A stretch of 64,000 nt of DNA from positions 1 to 64,000 of the IMG/VR virus record IMGVR_UViG_3300012920_000023. The stretch is one strand, 5' to 3'. The notes below the pieces were generated by a model. The model was not told the DNA's origin. It did no database searches and saw only the letters and a list, made by a program, of their open reading frames with translations. The DNA is from a virus. Every line of letters starts with the position of its first letter. Within the stretch, counting starts at the first letter, position 1. Position numbers and translations under genes: made by a program. Shown here piece after piece: positions 46,947 to 56,563 of this stretch.

Positions 46947-49900
46947 TTAGAGGATCACAAAGTTAAACGTGATATTCGATCCGTCGGCTATCGGTGACCC
47001 GGATTGGTTCGTATAGGTAAACTGAAACGAGCCGTCGGCGACGGTGTGAGGGTGAACATCAACGTGAGCCGAAGCCGTACCCATGATCACGGAGGTGGCT
47101 TTACATAGCGTATTTGAAACGGTGATCGACGTACCCTTTCTAGCACCGTTGCCTAGAGCACCATTAGTAGTCACGGTCACGCTTACACTATGTGTGTTAG
47201 AAGTGAAGTTCCCACTGCTCGTACTCTCATTGGTGCTAGTAGTAGGCTTGCCGAGAATACGCACACCATTACAGTCTAGCGTTGCAAGTGCGGTGTCGGC
47301 AATCGTCGCAGTTGTATCACTATCACTAATGTTAGTTGCATGTCTGTCAAACAACTTGTAAGTGCCGGTATCAGAGCCGTTTGGTTGATATAGGAAGCCG
47401 GCAAACACATCGCTCGATGACGAGTCCTCATACTTGCAGTAAAACCCAATGTTGTTTGTCTGCGGTGAAGTTGCGTTGAGTCCGAGTTGGATCATGGGGT
47501 CTTTGAACTTTACTACAGTCCCTGTTCCCTTAATGGTGCCGGCAACAGTAAGGTCAGCACCTACATCAAGGTCTGTACCGACATCGAGGTCATTACCAAC
47601 CTCAAGGTCTTGAACGATAGAGACATCATCATCAAGTTTAATCGACACGACATTGCTTGAGTTAGTAATATCGATATTGTTATCGGTATTATTAAGCGTA
47701 AGAATCGCAGGACTCGCACCTTGAGTGAAGTTATATTGCCCGGCAGTTCCGGTGGTATCAGTCTTGAGAGTGAACAGTGTGTCGTTCTGCAAGAGGATAT
47801 TCTGTGCACCATTACCGTCGCCACGATCTGCCTGCCAAAGACTACCTGTCTCGTTATAAGCAAGAGTGGCATTAGCACTGTCTCCACGCTCTATAGAGAT
47901 GCCGACAGTATGACTAGGTGTGCCGGTTTGATCACTATTAAGTGTGATAGCAGTAAGCCCCTCGCCGGTAACATTCAATGAAGTCACAGTCGTTACGCCT
48001 GCACCCAAAGTGCCGGTTGTGGACAGATTCTCATCGCCGAATGAAATGGCTCCGGTTGTGTCAGTGATAGACCCGGTGGTGAAAGCCAACGTGCTGTCTA
48101 CAGTCAGATTCCCGAGGATCTTGACATTTCCGACGTCTGCAAACTCCCAATTTGTCTCACTCTCATCCCAAAAGAACTTAGCGTCTGTCGCAGACCCACG
48201 GTTCACGGTCAGACCGAAATCGTCAGTGCTCGCCGGAGCCACACCGCCGGCTAGGTCTGAGTTAAACGTAATCGCTCCTGCGTTCGCAGTTGTGAAGTTA
48301 AGGTTTGAAGTCAGAGTCGTGGCTTGATGGAGTGTAATAGTCTCAGCAAGAGAGTTTATGGTGAGGTAATCTTCGTTTGCGTCCCCTTGTTGAATATGGA
48401 ACGCAGATGCCCGGCCATCGCCTACATTGACGGTAATATCGTTAGTCTTGGGGGAGATCGTAGTAAGTGCAATGTCTGCAACATCTCCAATGTTACCGGC
48501 GTTGTCCATAGAGACACTGCCTGTTACGGTCAGAGATTCAAGGGTTGTCGCTCCTGCGGTTAGAGTACCGGTTGTGGTGATGTTGTCATTGTCAAAACTG
48601 ATCTCTCCTGTGTCGGAGGTGATCTGTAAGTTTGAAGCCCCAAACGTGATGCTTCCACTTGTGCATGAGATTGATCCGTCGGAAATCGTGATGGCATCGG
48701 TTGAACCGCTATCCACAATCAAATCGTTATTAATTTGAACTTTACCGGCGTTATTGAACAACCATGAAAGTTCACCCTCATCCCAATGGAAAATGGCGTT
48801 AGTGCCCGATCCACGGTTGACTGTGATCCCAAAGTCGTCGTTTACATTAGGAGCACTGCCACCGGCGAGGTCAGAGTTGAATACAATCGCCCCTTGTGAA
48901 GCCGTTGGGAAGTTTAAGATACCCTCGGTGGTAATGTTACCGTTTGAAGATGCAATCGTTACTTTCTGTGAGCCAAGAGTAGCACCAATGTGGAGATCGG
49001 CCTGCGAAACTAGTTTAGTGTCAAACGCAAAAGAAGCGTTACTTTGATCCCATTTGAACTTAGCGTTCGTCAGTTCTCCACGCTCCACCTCAATCAAGGT
49101 TGCATCGGCATCTTGACCGCTTCCTGTACGGTCAGAGTTGGCCACAATCAAAGACGCAGTAGCGTCATATTTGAGATTAACGATTCCACCGTGAGTCGTT
49201 GCCTTGGAAAAGGCCACCGGCTCATTGTGTAACACATCCTTTTTAAACTGAATCTCTTCCGAAGAGTCCGTGGTGACGAAAACGAGGTACTCATTAGTGC
49301 TTTCAGTGATTGACAGAGCAGATGGTTGGTTGTCTGCTAGTGAAATCACCATCCCATCACCGGTTTGGTCAGTGATAGAGTCTAGAGCGATGCTTCCTAC
49401 ACCCGAGACATTACCCACTTGAGTAAGACCGCCACTGCTAAAGTCGGCACTTGATACGGTTAGCATACCACCCGTAGTGATCTTTGCGGTTGTAGTGCCG
49501 GCACTCGTTGTGTCTCCGATAGTAAGAGCATTTCCACTTACTCCGGCTTTACCTTGAATGTGCAGACTACCCTGTGGATTGAGGTTAAACTCGCCGGGAT
49601 CTTCATCCCATGAAATGATCGCATTTGTGTCTGTACCACGCTCCACAGTTAGCAGAGTTGCGTCGGCATTATCACCGGCGTTCGTATCATTTGAGTTGAA
49701 CACGATACCGCCACAAGTATCATCTAGGTTAAGAGTGTCGCCTAAAGTTGTAACGCCGGTTACGGCAAGTGTGCTCGTGACTGCGAGAGTACCTGCGATG
49801 GCAGTGTTGCCACTTGAAGCGGTGACATTGAACTTGTTCGCTCCAACAATAAAGTTTCCGGTAGACTTAAGTGCATTAGACAACGCCCAATGGCCATTAG

Positions 49901-52790
49901 TCTCGTCCCACTTGATGCTTGCGTTAGTCTCATCGCCACGCTCTACCTCAATGATTGCGTCTCGCTCTTGGCTTGTGCCTACATCACTGTTGAGCACAAG
50001 CATTGCACTCTGAGAGGCATTACTTAAGTCGCTCGCTTGAATGTTAAGACGGCCTGCCTGCGTAGTCGCACCTGTGGAAGAAACGACAGTGTACTTAGTT
50101 GATCCAACAGCACCTACAGTGAGATTCCCGGTTGAGTTAAGTGCATGACTGAAATCAAACACACCGGGATTAGTGTCCCACTTAATGGTTTTATAAGCCG
50201 GGCCTGCACCGCCGTCATTGACACGGATAAGTGTTGCGTCTCCGGCACTTCCATTTGAAGCGATATCAGAACGGAAGGTGATACCGTCGGATATGCCGTC
50301 CTTGATGTTCAACGCATCTGCAAACGTTGTTGCTCCTGCAATCGAGACAACGCCTGCTGTGCTGACGGTAAACTTGTCGGTGTTGACAGCAAATGTGCCG
50401 TTAGTTGCGATGTTACCGCTAGTGTGTGCGACTGTGAAAGCACCACTGCTCACATTGATTCCACCGTTAGGACTGAGTAGTCCGGAGAAAGACCCGACTC
50501 CAAAACTGCTTGTGGATGTAGATGATGCTGTGAAACCGCCCGATGAACCTGTGCAGGTCATAGAGTCGGCCTTTAACTCATTCCCTCCGAAACTCGTCTC
50601 ACCACTTGCCGAGGTAATCTGTCCGCTTGCGAATGTTAGGTTGGCGATCTTTGACGATGCCGGTAATTCGGTAATCTCATGGAACTGAATCTTGTGTGCA
50701 CTCGTCGTTGTCACAAAAGTGGCGAACCCGTCGGTGTCTGCGGAGGTTCCAATCGTTAAGGCAGAGGGCTTGTTGGCATCTAGGAGAATGTTGAGGTTTG
50801 ACCCATCATCACTCTTCAAAATGTCTGCGGAGAGTGAGCCTACATTAACAATGTTGAAATCACCAACGTCTAGGTTTGCTCCGAGGGTAGTAACTCCCGT
50901 TACTGCTAGTGTACCGGCGATGGCCGTATTACCACTCGCCTGTGCGACTGTAAACTTATTCGTACCGACTGCTGTACCGACTGAGAAGTCTGTGTTTGAG
51001 TGAAGTTTCCCACCGTTTACTGCAAACGTGCTATTGACATCATCCCAAAAAATATAGCCCTCATCGGCATTGCCCGATCCGGCTTCTACAGTGATCAATT
51101 TCACATCGAAGTCAGAACTTTTATTTTGTGCACCACGATCTGAGTTAAAGACGATTCCGAAATCATCGTCCGGTTGGCTTTGAATGAACAGGGTGTCTTT
51201 TACGGTCAACTCTGCGTTTACAAACCCGTTCCTTGTGATGATCAAGTCTTGGCCTACAGTTACATCGGTTGAAACTGAGAGGTTGTGGCTAAACGCCCAA
51301 GTTGTCTCATCATGTTGCCAAGTAATCGTTGAATAAGTATCGCCCATGTCAACGGCAATCACTGCGTTCTGACCCTGCCCTGTGCCTGTATCGGCATTAA
51401 GGATGATCAACTTATCGGATTCAGTAGACTTCTTATTTATACTTAGTGTGGAGTCTGCTCCAAGCGTAGCACCGCCCGTTAGAGTTGACAGTCCGGCTAC
51501 TGAGAGAGTACCGGTTCCTGTCGCACTAATGTTGCCGGAGGTGGTAAGGTTCTCGCTTCCAAAACTAATTTGAGCACCACCGCAGACAATACTTCCATCT
51601 GAGATTGTGATGTCGCCAATGCTTGATCCGGACTTAAAACTAGATACGTCGTTTGTAGCGGTAATCCCACCGTCTGTGTTTACCACGAAGTCATCATTTA
51701 CGTTGATTCCCCCGTCTAGTGAAGCCAAGCCCGTTACGTTGACTTCTCCGGATGCGGTCAAATCTTTAAGAGACAGGTCTGCGTCCGTTGTGTTACCGGT
51801 GGTGAAGTCGGATGCTGTGTGTGCTTCTGTGGTTAGCCCGAATCTAAATGCACTTGCGGAGTCGTCAAAGTACAAGATAGCGTCGTTCCCACTGTTACCA
51901 CGCTCCATCAGAATACCGATATCGTTTGAGTTAGCACCTCCTGCCACCGAGTGGTTCAAGCGAATAACCGGATCTTTAACCTCTAGGGTTGTTGTGTTAA
52001 CCGTTGTGGCAGTTCCGCTAATCAACAGGTCGCCGGTTATTACAACCTTACTGCCTGTACCACCAAGAGTAATGGTGTGTGGGTTATTGCTTCCGTCTTT
52101 AGTAACGGTCGCTCCGATAGAGACATTTCCGTTAGTGAAGTCTAAGCCTGTAAGCCCGGTAAATGCAGTTTCTGTGGCTCCGAGGGCTACAGAAGTCGCC
52201 CCGATAGTCACTGTACTGTTAGTCAGTTTGGCATTTGAGATTGCACTATTATTAATAATGTCGATTTTAGCCGATGTGATAGCACCGCTTTGAAGCGTCG
52301 CCACACCCTCGTTATTGATGTTTAAGTCGCCGGAGATGGGCTTATTTCTAAACTGATTTGCCCCGGTACTCCCGTCGGAGTCAGTATTAAAGATAAGAAA
52401 ATCTGCGTCTGAGAGTGCGTCCTCAGTGCCACCGTCTACTCCTAGGGTGACGTTTGACAGTGAGCCGATCTCAATCGATGAAGCACCACCGGAGTCAACG
52501 TATCCTTTAGTCGCCACGTCGGAGGATTCGGCAGGTTCTTCAACACCTCTTAGCCTAACGGTCGCATTACCTGCACTATCTAGGAACGAAACAACTTGAC
52601 CTGCGGAAAGGACGTTAGAACCGAGGTTGTCCAAGTCGGCTCTGAGTGTCTCACGGCCACCGTTGGTTGTGCCGTCATGGACACGGATAGAACTGTTCGT
52701 AGTGTCTACCGTGATTTCACCGATAGCCCCTGCAAAGGCATCATTTTGCGTGTGTGTACCACGCCTTAGTTTTACTCGTCTTACTGACAT
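46947..52790 (-). CDS. Giant repetitive tail-fibre protein, 1947 aa
   Basis: The N-terminal 60 residues (MSVRRVKLRRGTHTQNDAFA...GEITVDTTNSSIRVHDGTT) match the N-terminal attachment-type domain of phage receptor-binding/fibre proteins. The rest is a chain of at least ten modules of about 90-150 residues with a common core: hydrophobic strand + NSD, a Gly/Asp loop, ERG, then A-x-hydrophobic-x-WDE and a terminal G-N-L-T-V beta unit, e.g. IVFNSDLAGG...TVNRGSGTNAIFHWDE. The last 100 residues form a distinct Ser/Thr-rich tip. Typical of trimeric beta-structured fibres that bind the host surface. Leftward, co-directional with the 792-aa fibre upstream. Confidence 0.85.
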   Translation of the reverse strand: MSVRRVKLRRGTHTQNDAFAGAIGEITVDTTNSSIRVHDGTTNGGRETLRADLDNLGSNVLSAGQVVSFLDSAGNATVRLRGVEEPAESSDVATKGYVDSGGASSIEIGSLSNVTLGVDGGTEDALSDADFLIFNTDSDGSTGANQFRNKPISGDLNINNEGVATLQSGAITSAKIDIINNSAISNAKLTNSTVTIGATSVALGATETAFTGLTGLDFTNGNVSIGATVTKDGSNNPHTITLGGTGSKVVITGDLLISGTATTVNTTTLEVKDPVIRLNHSVAGGANSNDIGILMERGNSGNDAILYFDDSASAFRFGLTTEAHTASDFTTGNTTDADLSLKDLTASGEVNVTGLASLDGGINVNDDFVVNTDGGITATNDVSSFKSGSSIGDITISDGSIVCGGAQISFGSENLTTSGNISATGTGTLSVAGLSTLTGGATLGADSTLSINKKSTESDKLIILNADTGTGQGQNAVIAVDMGDTYSTITWQHDETTWAFSHNLSVSTDVTVGQDLIITRNGFVNAELTVKDTLFIQSQPDDDFGIVFNSDRGAQNKSSDFDVKLITVEAGSGNADEGYIFWDDVNSTFAVNGGKLHSNTDFSVGTAVGTNKFTVAQASGNTAIAGTLAVTGVTTLGANLDVGDFNIVNVGSLSADILKSDDGSNLNILLDANKPSALTIGTSADTDGFATFVTTTSAHKIQFHEITELPASSKIANLTFASGQITSASGETSFGGNELKADSMTCTGSSGGFTASSTSTSSFGVGSFSGLLSPNGGINVSSGAFTVAHTSGNIATNGTFAVNTDKFTVSTAGVVSIAGATTFADALNIKDGISDGITFRSDIASNGSAGDATLIRVNDGGAGPAYKTIKWDTNPGVFDFSHALNSTGNLTVGAVGSTKYTVVSSTGATTQAGRLNIQASDLSNASQSAMLVLNSDVGTSQERDAIIEVERGDETNASIKWDETNGHWALSNALKSTGNFIVGANKFNVTASSGNTAIAGTLAVTSTLAVTGVTTLGDTLNLDDTCGGIVFNSNDTNAGDNADATLLTVERGTDTNAIISWDEDPGEFNLNPQGSLHIQGKAGVSGNALTIGDTTSAGTTTAKITTGGMLTVSSADFSSGGLTQVGNVSGVGSIALDSITDQTGDGMVISLADNQPSALSITESTNEYLVFVTTDSSEEIQFKKDVLHNEPVAFSKATTHGGIVNLKYDATASLIVANSDRTGSGQDADATLIEVERGELTNAKFKWDQSNASFAFDTKLVSQADLHIGATLGSQKVTIASSNGNITTEGILNFPTASQGAIVFNSDLAGGSAPNVNDDFGITVNRGSGTNAIFHWDEGELSWLFNNAGKVQINNDLIVDSGSTDAITISDGSISCTSGSITFGASNLQITSDTGEISFDNDNITTTGTLTAGATTLESLTVTGSVSMDNAGNIGDVADIALTTISPKTNDITVNVGDGRASAFHIQQGDANEDYLTINSLAETITLHQATTLTSNLNFTTANAGAITFNSDLAGGVAPASTDDFGLTVNRGSATDAKFFWDESETNWEFADVGNVKILGNLTVDSTLAFTTGSITDTTGAISFGDENLSTTGTLGAGVTTVTSLNVTGEGLTAITLNSDQTGTPSHTVGISIERGDSANATLAYNETGSLWQADRGDGNGAQNILLQNDTLFTLKTDTTGTAGQYNFTQGASPAILTLNNTDNNIDITNSSNVVSIKLDDDVSIVQDLEVGNDLDVGTDLDVGADLTVAGTIKGTGTVVKFKDPMIQLGLNATSPQTNNIGFYCKYEDSSSSDVFAGFLYQPNGSDTGTYKLFDRHATNISDSDTTATIADTALATLDCNGVRILGKPTTSTNESTSSGNFTSNTHSVSVTVTTNGALGNGARKGTSITVSNTLCKATSVIMGTASAHVDVHPHTVADGSFQFTYTNQSGSPIADGSNITFNFVIL

Positions 52791-52817
52791 TTAAGTCTCC
52801 TTAAAATTAAATAGAAA

Positions 52818-55196
52818 TTAAACAACTAGGCAACCGTAGTCCTCTTCACAGTATATAAGCGTATCTGTAATAGATCCAAAGTCTACTTCAAAATGAGTAC
52901 CCTCCACAAAGGTTGTGGCCACTGAACCGTAATCTATGGTCTCTAAAACACGTCCAAATATGATGAGATCACCGGACTCAATGGCGACTGTGCTTGATAG
53001 ATAGTGGTCGCTTATAACAGGAACACTTCCGGACGTTGTTCCGGTGTCTTTTGTTGACGCAGTTCCTAGAGAGACAGGCTTATACTTATTAAGACTTGAG
53101 TCTGTAGTAAACTGTAATACCTGCCCGTTAGATGGAGCAGTTGAGTCCACGTCGGTTAGGTTTGCGGTAGAAACGCTTAGAGAGAGACTGATTTCATTAG
53201 CGGTATCATCATGGGCAAATGTAACCGAATCAACCCCTCCACTGCCATCGCTAGTGTTTCCACTTATCAAGGCGTTAGCCACGGCATCTCTAGCCTCTTC
53301 ATCGGTATAACTAGTCACATCTCCGGGTACAAACTTTGAGGTTCCGTCCCACACTAATGACTGCCCCGATGTAGGTGCAACAGAGGTGATGTCAACGTCA
53401 GAGAGTTTATCAATAGAGGGGAGTGCAGTGAGGTTGACTCCGGAAACCGCCGGTAGACCGCTTGAGACCAATTTGACCACGTTGTCTGTGTTTGTGCCGG
53501 TATCGAGTGATGCCGAAGTTCCGAGAGTTGGAAGCCCGGATAAATCACTGTAAGCGAGCGTTGCGTTTACAAAAGCAGACCCACTATACCGGAGGACTTG
53601 CCCTGCATTTGACACGCTAAGTGTTGAAAGCGTTACATCGTTTAACTCGCCGACTGACTCGTTGCCCAAATTGACCTCAGATGGAGCGTTAACCCAAGTG
53701 GCCGTTCCGTTAGAGTTGGCCTGTAGCAGTTGCCCTGCGGAGCCGTTTGAGGATGGGAGTGTCCATGCGTCGCTAATCTTCACAGCCCCGGAGTAAATCT
53801 CAAGTCCGGTTGTTTCTGTGCCATTTACGGGAACTTTAAGTTTGATTGATCCGTCTGTGCTTGAAGCGGTGGTGTCCGATGCACATGACTCAATAACACC
53901 GTATGATACTAACGTGCTCCCTCCGGAGTCCTTTCCGGTGAACTTTATCTGACCTACAACCTCGTCTGTGGAGACAGTTGCGTCTGTCTGTAGATCAAGG
54001 GTTGGCCCCGTTGTGTTTGACGCTTCTGTGCTCTTAAGCGTGAGGGTTGGCTCTGTGTTACCCTCAGAGGACATATTTAAAACTAAGCCCACTCCTGCCA
54101 CGCTATCAAGCGAGATATCGGATGCTCCGAAGTATATTTTCCCTCCGGACTTCAAGTAAAGATCTTGCCAAACTGAACTTGAAGAACCGAGTGTGTTGGT
54201 TCCTGCGTTTGGCAAAAGGTTTCCTGTCGTTAAGGCGTTTGAAGTGCTTGCTCCACGCCCGGTGACAGAGTCAAGGGTGTCTGAAAGTGCAGTTTTATCT
54301 GCCCAAGAAGTTGTGCCACTTCCATTTGTAGTTAATACCTGCCCGTCGCTTCCCGAATCTGTGGGCAGAGTCCATGTATTGCTAATTTTAACGACTGCAT
54401 CCGATGACCCTACTGAATAGACAGACAGGGCAACTAGACTGCCTGCTGTACCTAGGACGTTTAGATCAATTTGACCCGATTCAAGATCTTCACCAACATC
54501 TTTTGCTTTGGCAGTTAGGCTTGCAAATGTCTTGGTTGTGCCTCCGTCATTATCTCCCTTAAAGTTTAAGATACTAACGGAGTCATTGTCGCTTAAAGTA
54601 GCAGAGTTATATATCTCAATCGTATGACCGCTAATTTTTATTCGGCCACTTGTATCTGTGTTTCTAAGCCCTTTATAGAAGTAGACTTCACCGTCACTAA
54701 GAGCCACATCTAAAATATTGGTGATGGTCGCACCGTTGCCGGCTTGCAGAAAGAATGAATCGTTTCTAGGGTTCGCTAGACCGCCCGAAGCGACAGAGTT
54801 TGTGTGTGCACTTACTGCACAGAAGCCTAGCCTAAATCCCTCAATGCCGGATTCGCCTATTTGAGTGTTTGATGTACCGTGATTAAACTGCACGACGCTA
54901 CTTGTAGGGTCATTTCCCCGGAGGGTTAGGCGATTCCATGTAGAACCACCTGTTCTTGAGACTCTGATCTCTTGTCCGTCGATAACTGTTGCACCATCGC
55001 CTCTAGTGGCGGTGATCTTACCGGCATCTCCATCACTGACTCCGTTTGTATGAATAGAGTCTGTAACTTTGAGACCGCCCACCTCAGTTGTGGCCTTAAA
55101 CGTATGTGCAGAGTTCAGAGTATTTACGTCGCCGGAGTTCAAAATGAACCGTCGGCTTTGACTGCCCTGTAACCCCTTGTCTGTATAATTCGCCAT
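52818..55196 (-). CDS. Tail-fibre protein, 792 aa
   Basis: Start at MANYTDKGLQGSQSRRF behind GGAGGAG; the frame upstream has no site. Ser/Thr/Gly/Asn-rich throughout with repeated short motifs such as SDAWTLPSSNGSAGQLL and ISNTWTLPTDSGSDGQVL, and LYLKSGGKIYFGASDIS, typical of phage tail fibres. It ends with a short acidic/Cys-containing tip (YCEEDYGCLVV). It is transcribed before the 1947-aa fibre, with 27 nt between, so the two are probably one operon and may form one fibre complex. Confidence 0.8.
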   Translation of the reverse strand: MANYTDKGLQGSQSRRFILNSGDVNTLNSAHTFKATTEVGGLKVTDSIHTNGVSDGDAGKITATRGDGATVIDGQEIRVSRTGGSTWNRLTLRGNDPTSSVVQFNHGTSNTQIGESGIEGFRLGFCAVSAHTNSVASGGLANPRNDSFFLQAGNGATITNILDVALSDGEVYFYKGLRNTDTSGRIKISGHTIEIYNSATLSDNDSVSILNFKGDNDGGTTKTFASLTAKAKDVGEDLESGQIDLNVLGTAGSLVALSVYSVGSSDAVVKISNTWTLPTDSGSDGQVLTTNGSGTTSWADKTALSDTLDSVTGRGASTSNALTTGNLLPNAGTNTLGSSSSVWQDLYLKSGGKIYFGASDISLDSVAGVGLVLNMSSEGNTEPTLTLKSTEASNTTGPTLDLQTDATVSTDEVVGQIKFTGKDSGGSTLVSYGVIESCASDTTASSTDGSIKLKVPVNGTETTGLEIYSGAVKISDAWTLPSSNGSAGQLLQANSNGTATWVNAPSEVNLGNESVGELNDVTLSTLSVSNAGQVLRYSGSAFVNATLAYSDLSGLPTLGTSASLDTGTNTDNVVKLVSSGLPAVSGVNLTALPSIDKLSDVDITSVAPTSGQSLVWDGTSKFVPGDVTSYTDEEARDAVANALISGNTSDGSGGVDSVTFAHDDTANEISLSLSVSTANLTDVDSTAPSNGQVLQFTTDSSLNKYKPVSLGTASTKDTGTTSGSVPVISDHYLSSTVAIESGDLIIFGRVLETIDYGSVATTFVEGTHFEVDFGSITDTLIYCEEDYGCLVV

Positions 55197-55295
55197 GACG
55201 AACTCCTCCAAAAGACAGTTTAATGGTGTTTGGCTAAAGATTGTACCACTCGGCACATTGAAAGTTAAACCTATAAAGTTTTATTTTATTTTTAC

Positions 55296-55324
55296 TTGAC
55301 TATACGAGTGTCTTAATATAGTAT
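55296..55324 (+). promoter_or_regulatory. Sigma-70-type promoter for gene 55365-56162
   Basis: TTGACT (55296-55301), 17-nt spacer, TAGTAT (55319-55324). The A/T-rich upstream block resembles the leftward early promoters, but no GGTGCT inverted repeat is present. Confidence 0.8.
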
Positions 55325-55364
55325 AACCAAAGTTGATTGAGATAAAAAATCCAAGGAGGGTTTT

Positions 55365-56162
55365 ATGAGTAAGAGAAAATCACATAACGACGAATGGTAT
55401 GAAGAGTTTGAGGGCACAGAAGATACCGGATTCGATCCGGATTACTGCTACGAGTGCGACTCATTCCGATGCGAATGTTATGAACTTCTTGACGGTGATT
55501 ACAACCAAAGAGGTCGGCAACAGAACTTGTTTGATGGCCTTTTTGATAGTTATCAAAGTGATGATTACAATCAAGATTATGGCTATGATGAAGATGATGA
55601 ATATGATGAACAGCCGGATAACGACTACAGTCAAGTTGTAGAGTATCAACGCAGACCGTTGAGTCAACCTTTATGGAGTCAGAACTCATTCAGACGCTAT
55701 AGCATCAAGCCTTTAAATAGAGTTGATCCTAATGAACGGGTTTTATACTTCGCATTTGGCTCAAATATGGAAAAGAGCCAAATGTTAAAGCGTTGTCCAT
55801 CGGCTCAAGAGGTTGAGGGCAAGTATACACTTGATGGTTATCGATTGACTTTCTGCGGTCATTCAAACAAGTGGGGTGGTGGAGTAGCCACAATCATAAA
55901 AGAGCGTTTTGATATAGTCCTAGGTCGGTTATTTAGCCTAACTTGGAGCGATGTATATAAACTAGATGGCTTTGAGGGTCATCCATACGTTTATAAGCGT
56001 CAGTATGTCACTCTTACCGACGGTCAAAGGGCATTAACTTACATCAAGCCGGTTAAGAATAATGAGTCTAAACCAAGCCTTTCATATTTCACAACAATCG
56101 CAAGGGGCTATCAACAAGTGGGGTATGAGTTAGATAAACTTGTTGACTCATCTAGCAAGTAA
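55365..56162 (+). CDS. Gamma-glutamylcyclotransferase-like (AIG2/GGCT) protein with Asp/Tyr-rich N-terminus, 265 aa
   Basis: Residues about 125-240 form a GGCT-like domain: VLYFAFGSNMEKSQMLKRCP (substrate loop), GYRLTFCGHSN and DVYKLDGFEGHPYVYKR with the likely catalytic Glu. Family enzymes cyclise gamma-glutamyl groups to 5-oxoproline. The N-terminal 110 residues are extension: Cys knuckle (CYECDSFRCEC) and a Tyr/Asp/Gln-rich segment (NQDYGYDEDDEYDEQPDNDY). GGCT-like proteins often accompany amidoligases such as 4477-5409; here they are 50 kb apart. AAGGAGG precedes the start. Confidence 0.82.
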   Translation: MSKRKSHNDEWYEEFEGTEDTGFDPDYCYECDSFRCECYELLDGDYNQRGRQQNLFDGLFDSYQSDDYNQDYGYDEDDEYDEQPDNDYSQVVEYQRRPLSQPLWSQNSFRRYSIKPLNRVDPNERVLYFAFGSNMEKSQMLKRCPSAQEVEGKYTLDGYRLTFCGHSNKWGGGVATIIKERFDIVLGRLFSLTWSDVYKLDGFEGHPYVYKRQYVTLTDGQRALTYIKPVKNNESKPSLSYFTTIARGYQQVGYELDKLVDSSSK

Positions 56163-56234
56163 GACGCATACTCTCTTCTGCTTTTAGATAAAATGCAGTC
56201 AATGTTGAAAAGCGAGAGAAAGGTCTAACTTATT

Positions 56235-56501
56235 ATGAGTGCAAGTTTCTACGAAAATGCCGATATAACCGTATTTGGAGTACAATTTTCAAACTCCACA
56301 CCTCTTCAAATAATCCAATACTTTATGGATAAATCGATTTTTAAAAAGTATAACACCATTGAAGAATATATGGTTCATCTTGAGAGGTTTATGGAAGTTC
56401 CGGAGCGAGTAGAGGGCGAATCAGATCGTGATTTTGTGGAGCGACTTTTTGATGAGTTCTACAGACTTGGCATTCTAAAGATAGACGAAGTAATACATTA
56501 A
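56235..56501 (+). CDS. Hypothetical protein, 88 aa
   Basis: Small acidic helical protein (MSASFYENADITVFGVQFSN...). The ribosome site AAAGG is 12 nt before the ATG, rather far. It precedes the ribonucleotide reductase gene; function unknown. Confidence 0.55.
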   Translation: MSASFYENADITVFGVQFSNSTPLQIIQYFMDKSIFKKYNTIEEYMVHLERFMEVPERVEGESDRDFVERLFDEFYRLGILKIDEVIH

Positions 56502-56504
56502 TCA

Positions 56505-56520
56505 GTGCACACGTGTGCAC
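56505..56520. repeat. Perfect palindrome GTGCAC-ACGT-GTGCAC
   Basis: GTGCACACGTGTGCAC, a fully symmetric 16-mer in the 62-nt gap before the ribonucleotide reductase gene, the best member of the GTGCAC-N4-GTGCAC family. Confidence 0.7.
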
Positions 56521-56563
56521 ACGTTTAGGGAGTTGGGCAACCACCCATCTCTCCGGAGGCTCT

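Noticed and set aside
47157-47167. AGCACCATTAG inside the fibre gene as a family member
   Set aside because: Single half-site in coding sequence with no partner arm or promoter; probably chance.
51607-52293. Long plus-strand frame opposite the giant fibre gene
   Set aside because: Same reason: the repetitive fibre gene leaves open frames on the other strand, rich in Val/Leu/Pro.
56513-56563. 17-codon N-terminal extension of the ribonucleotide reductase
   Set aside because: It starts inside the palindrome and lacks a ribosome site, whereas GGAGG precedes the ATG at 56564.
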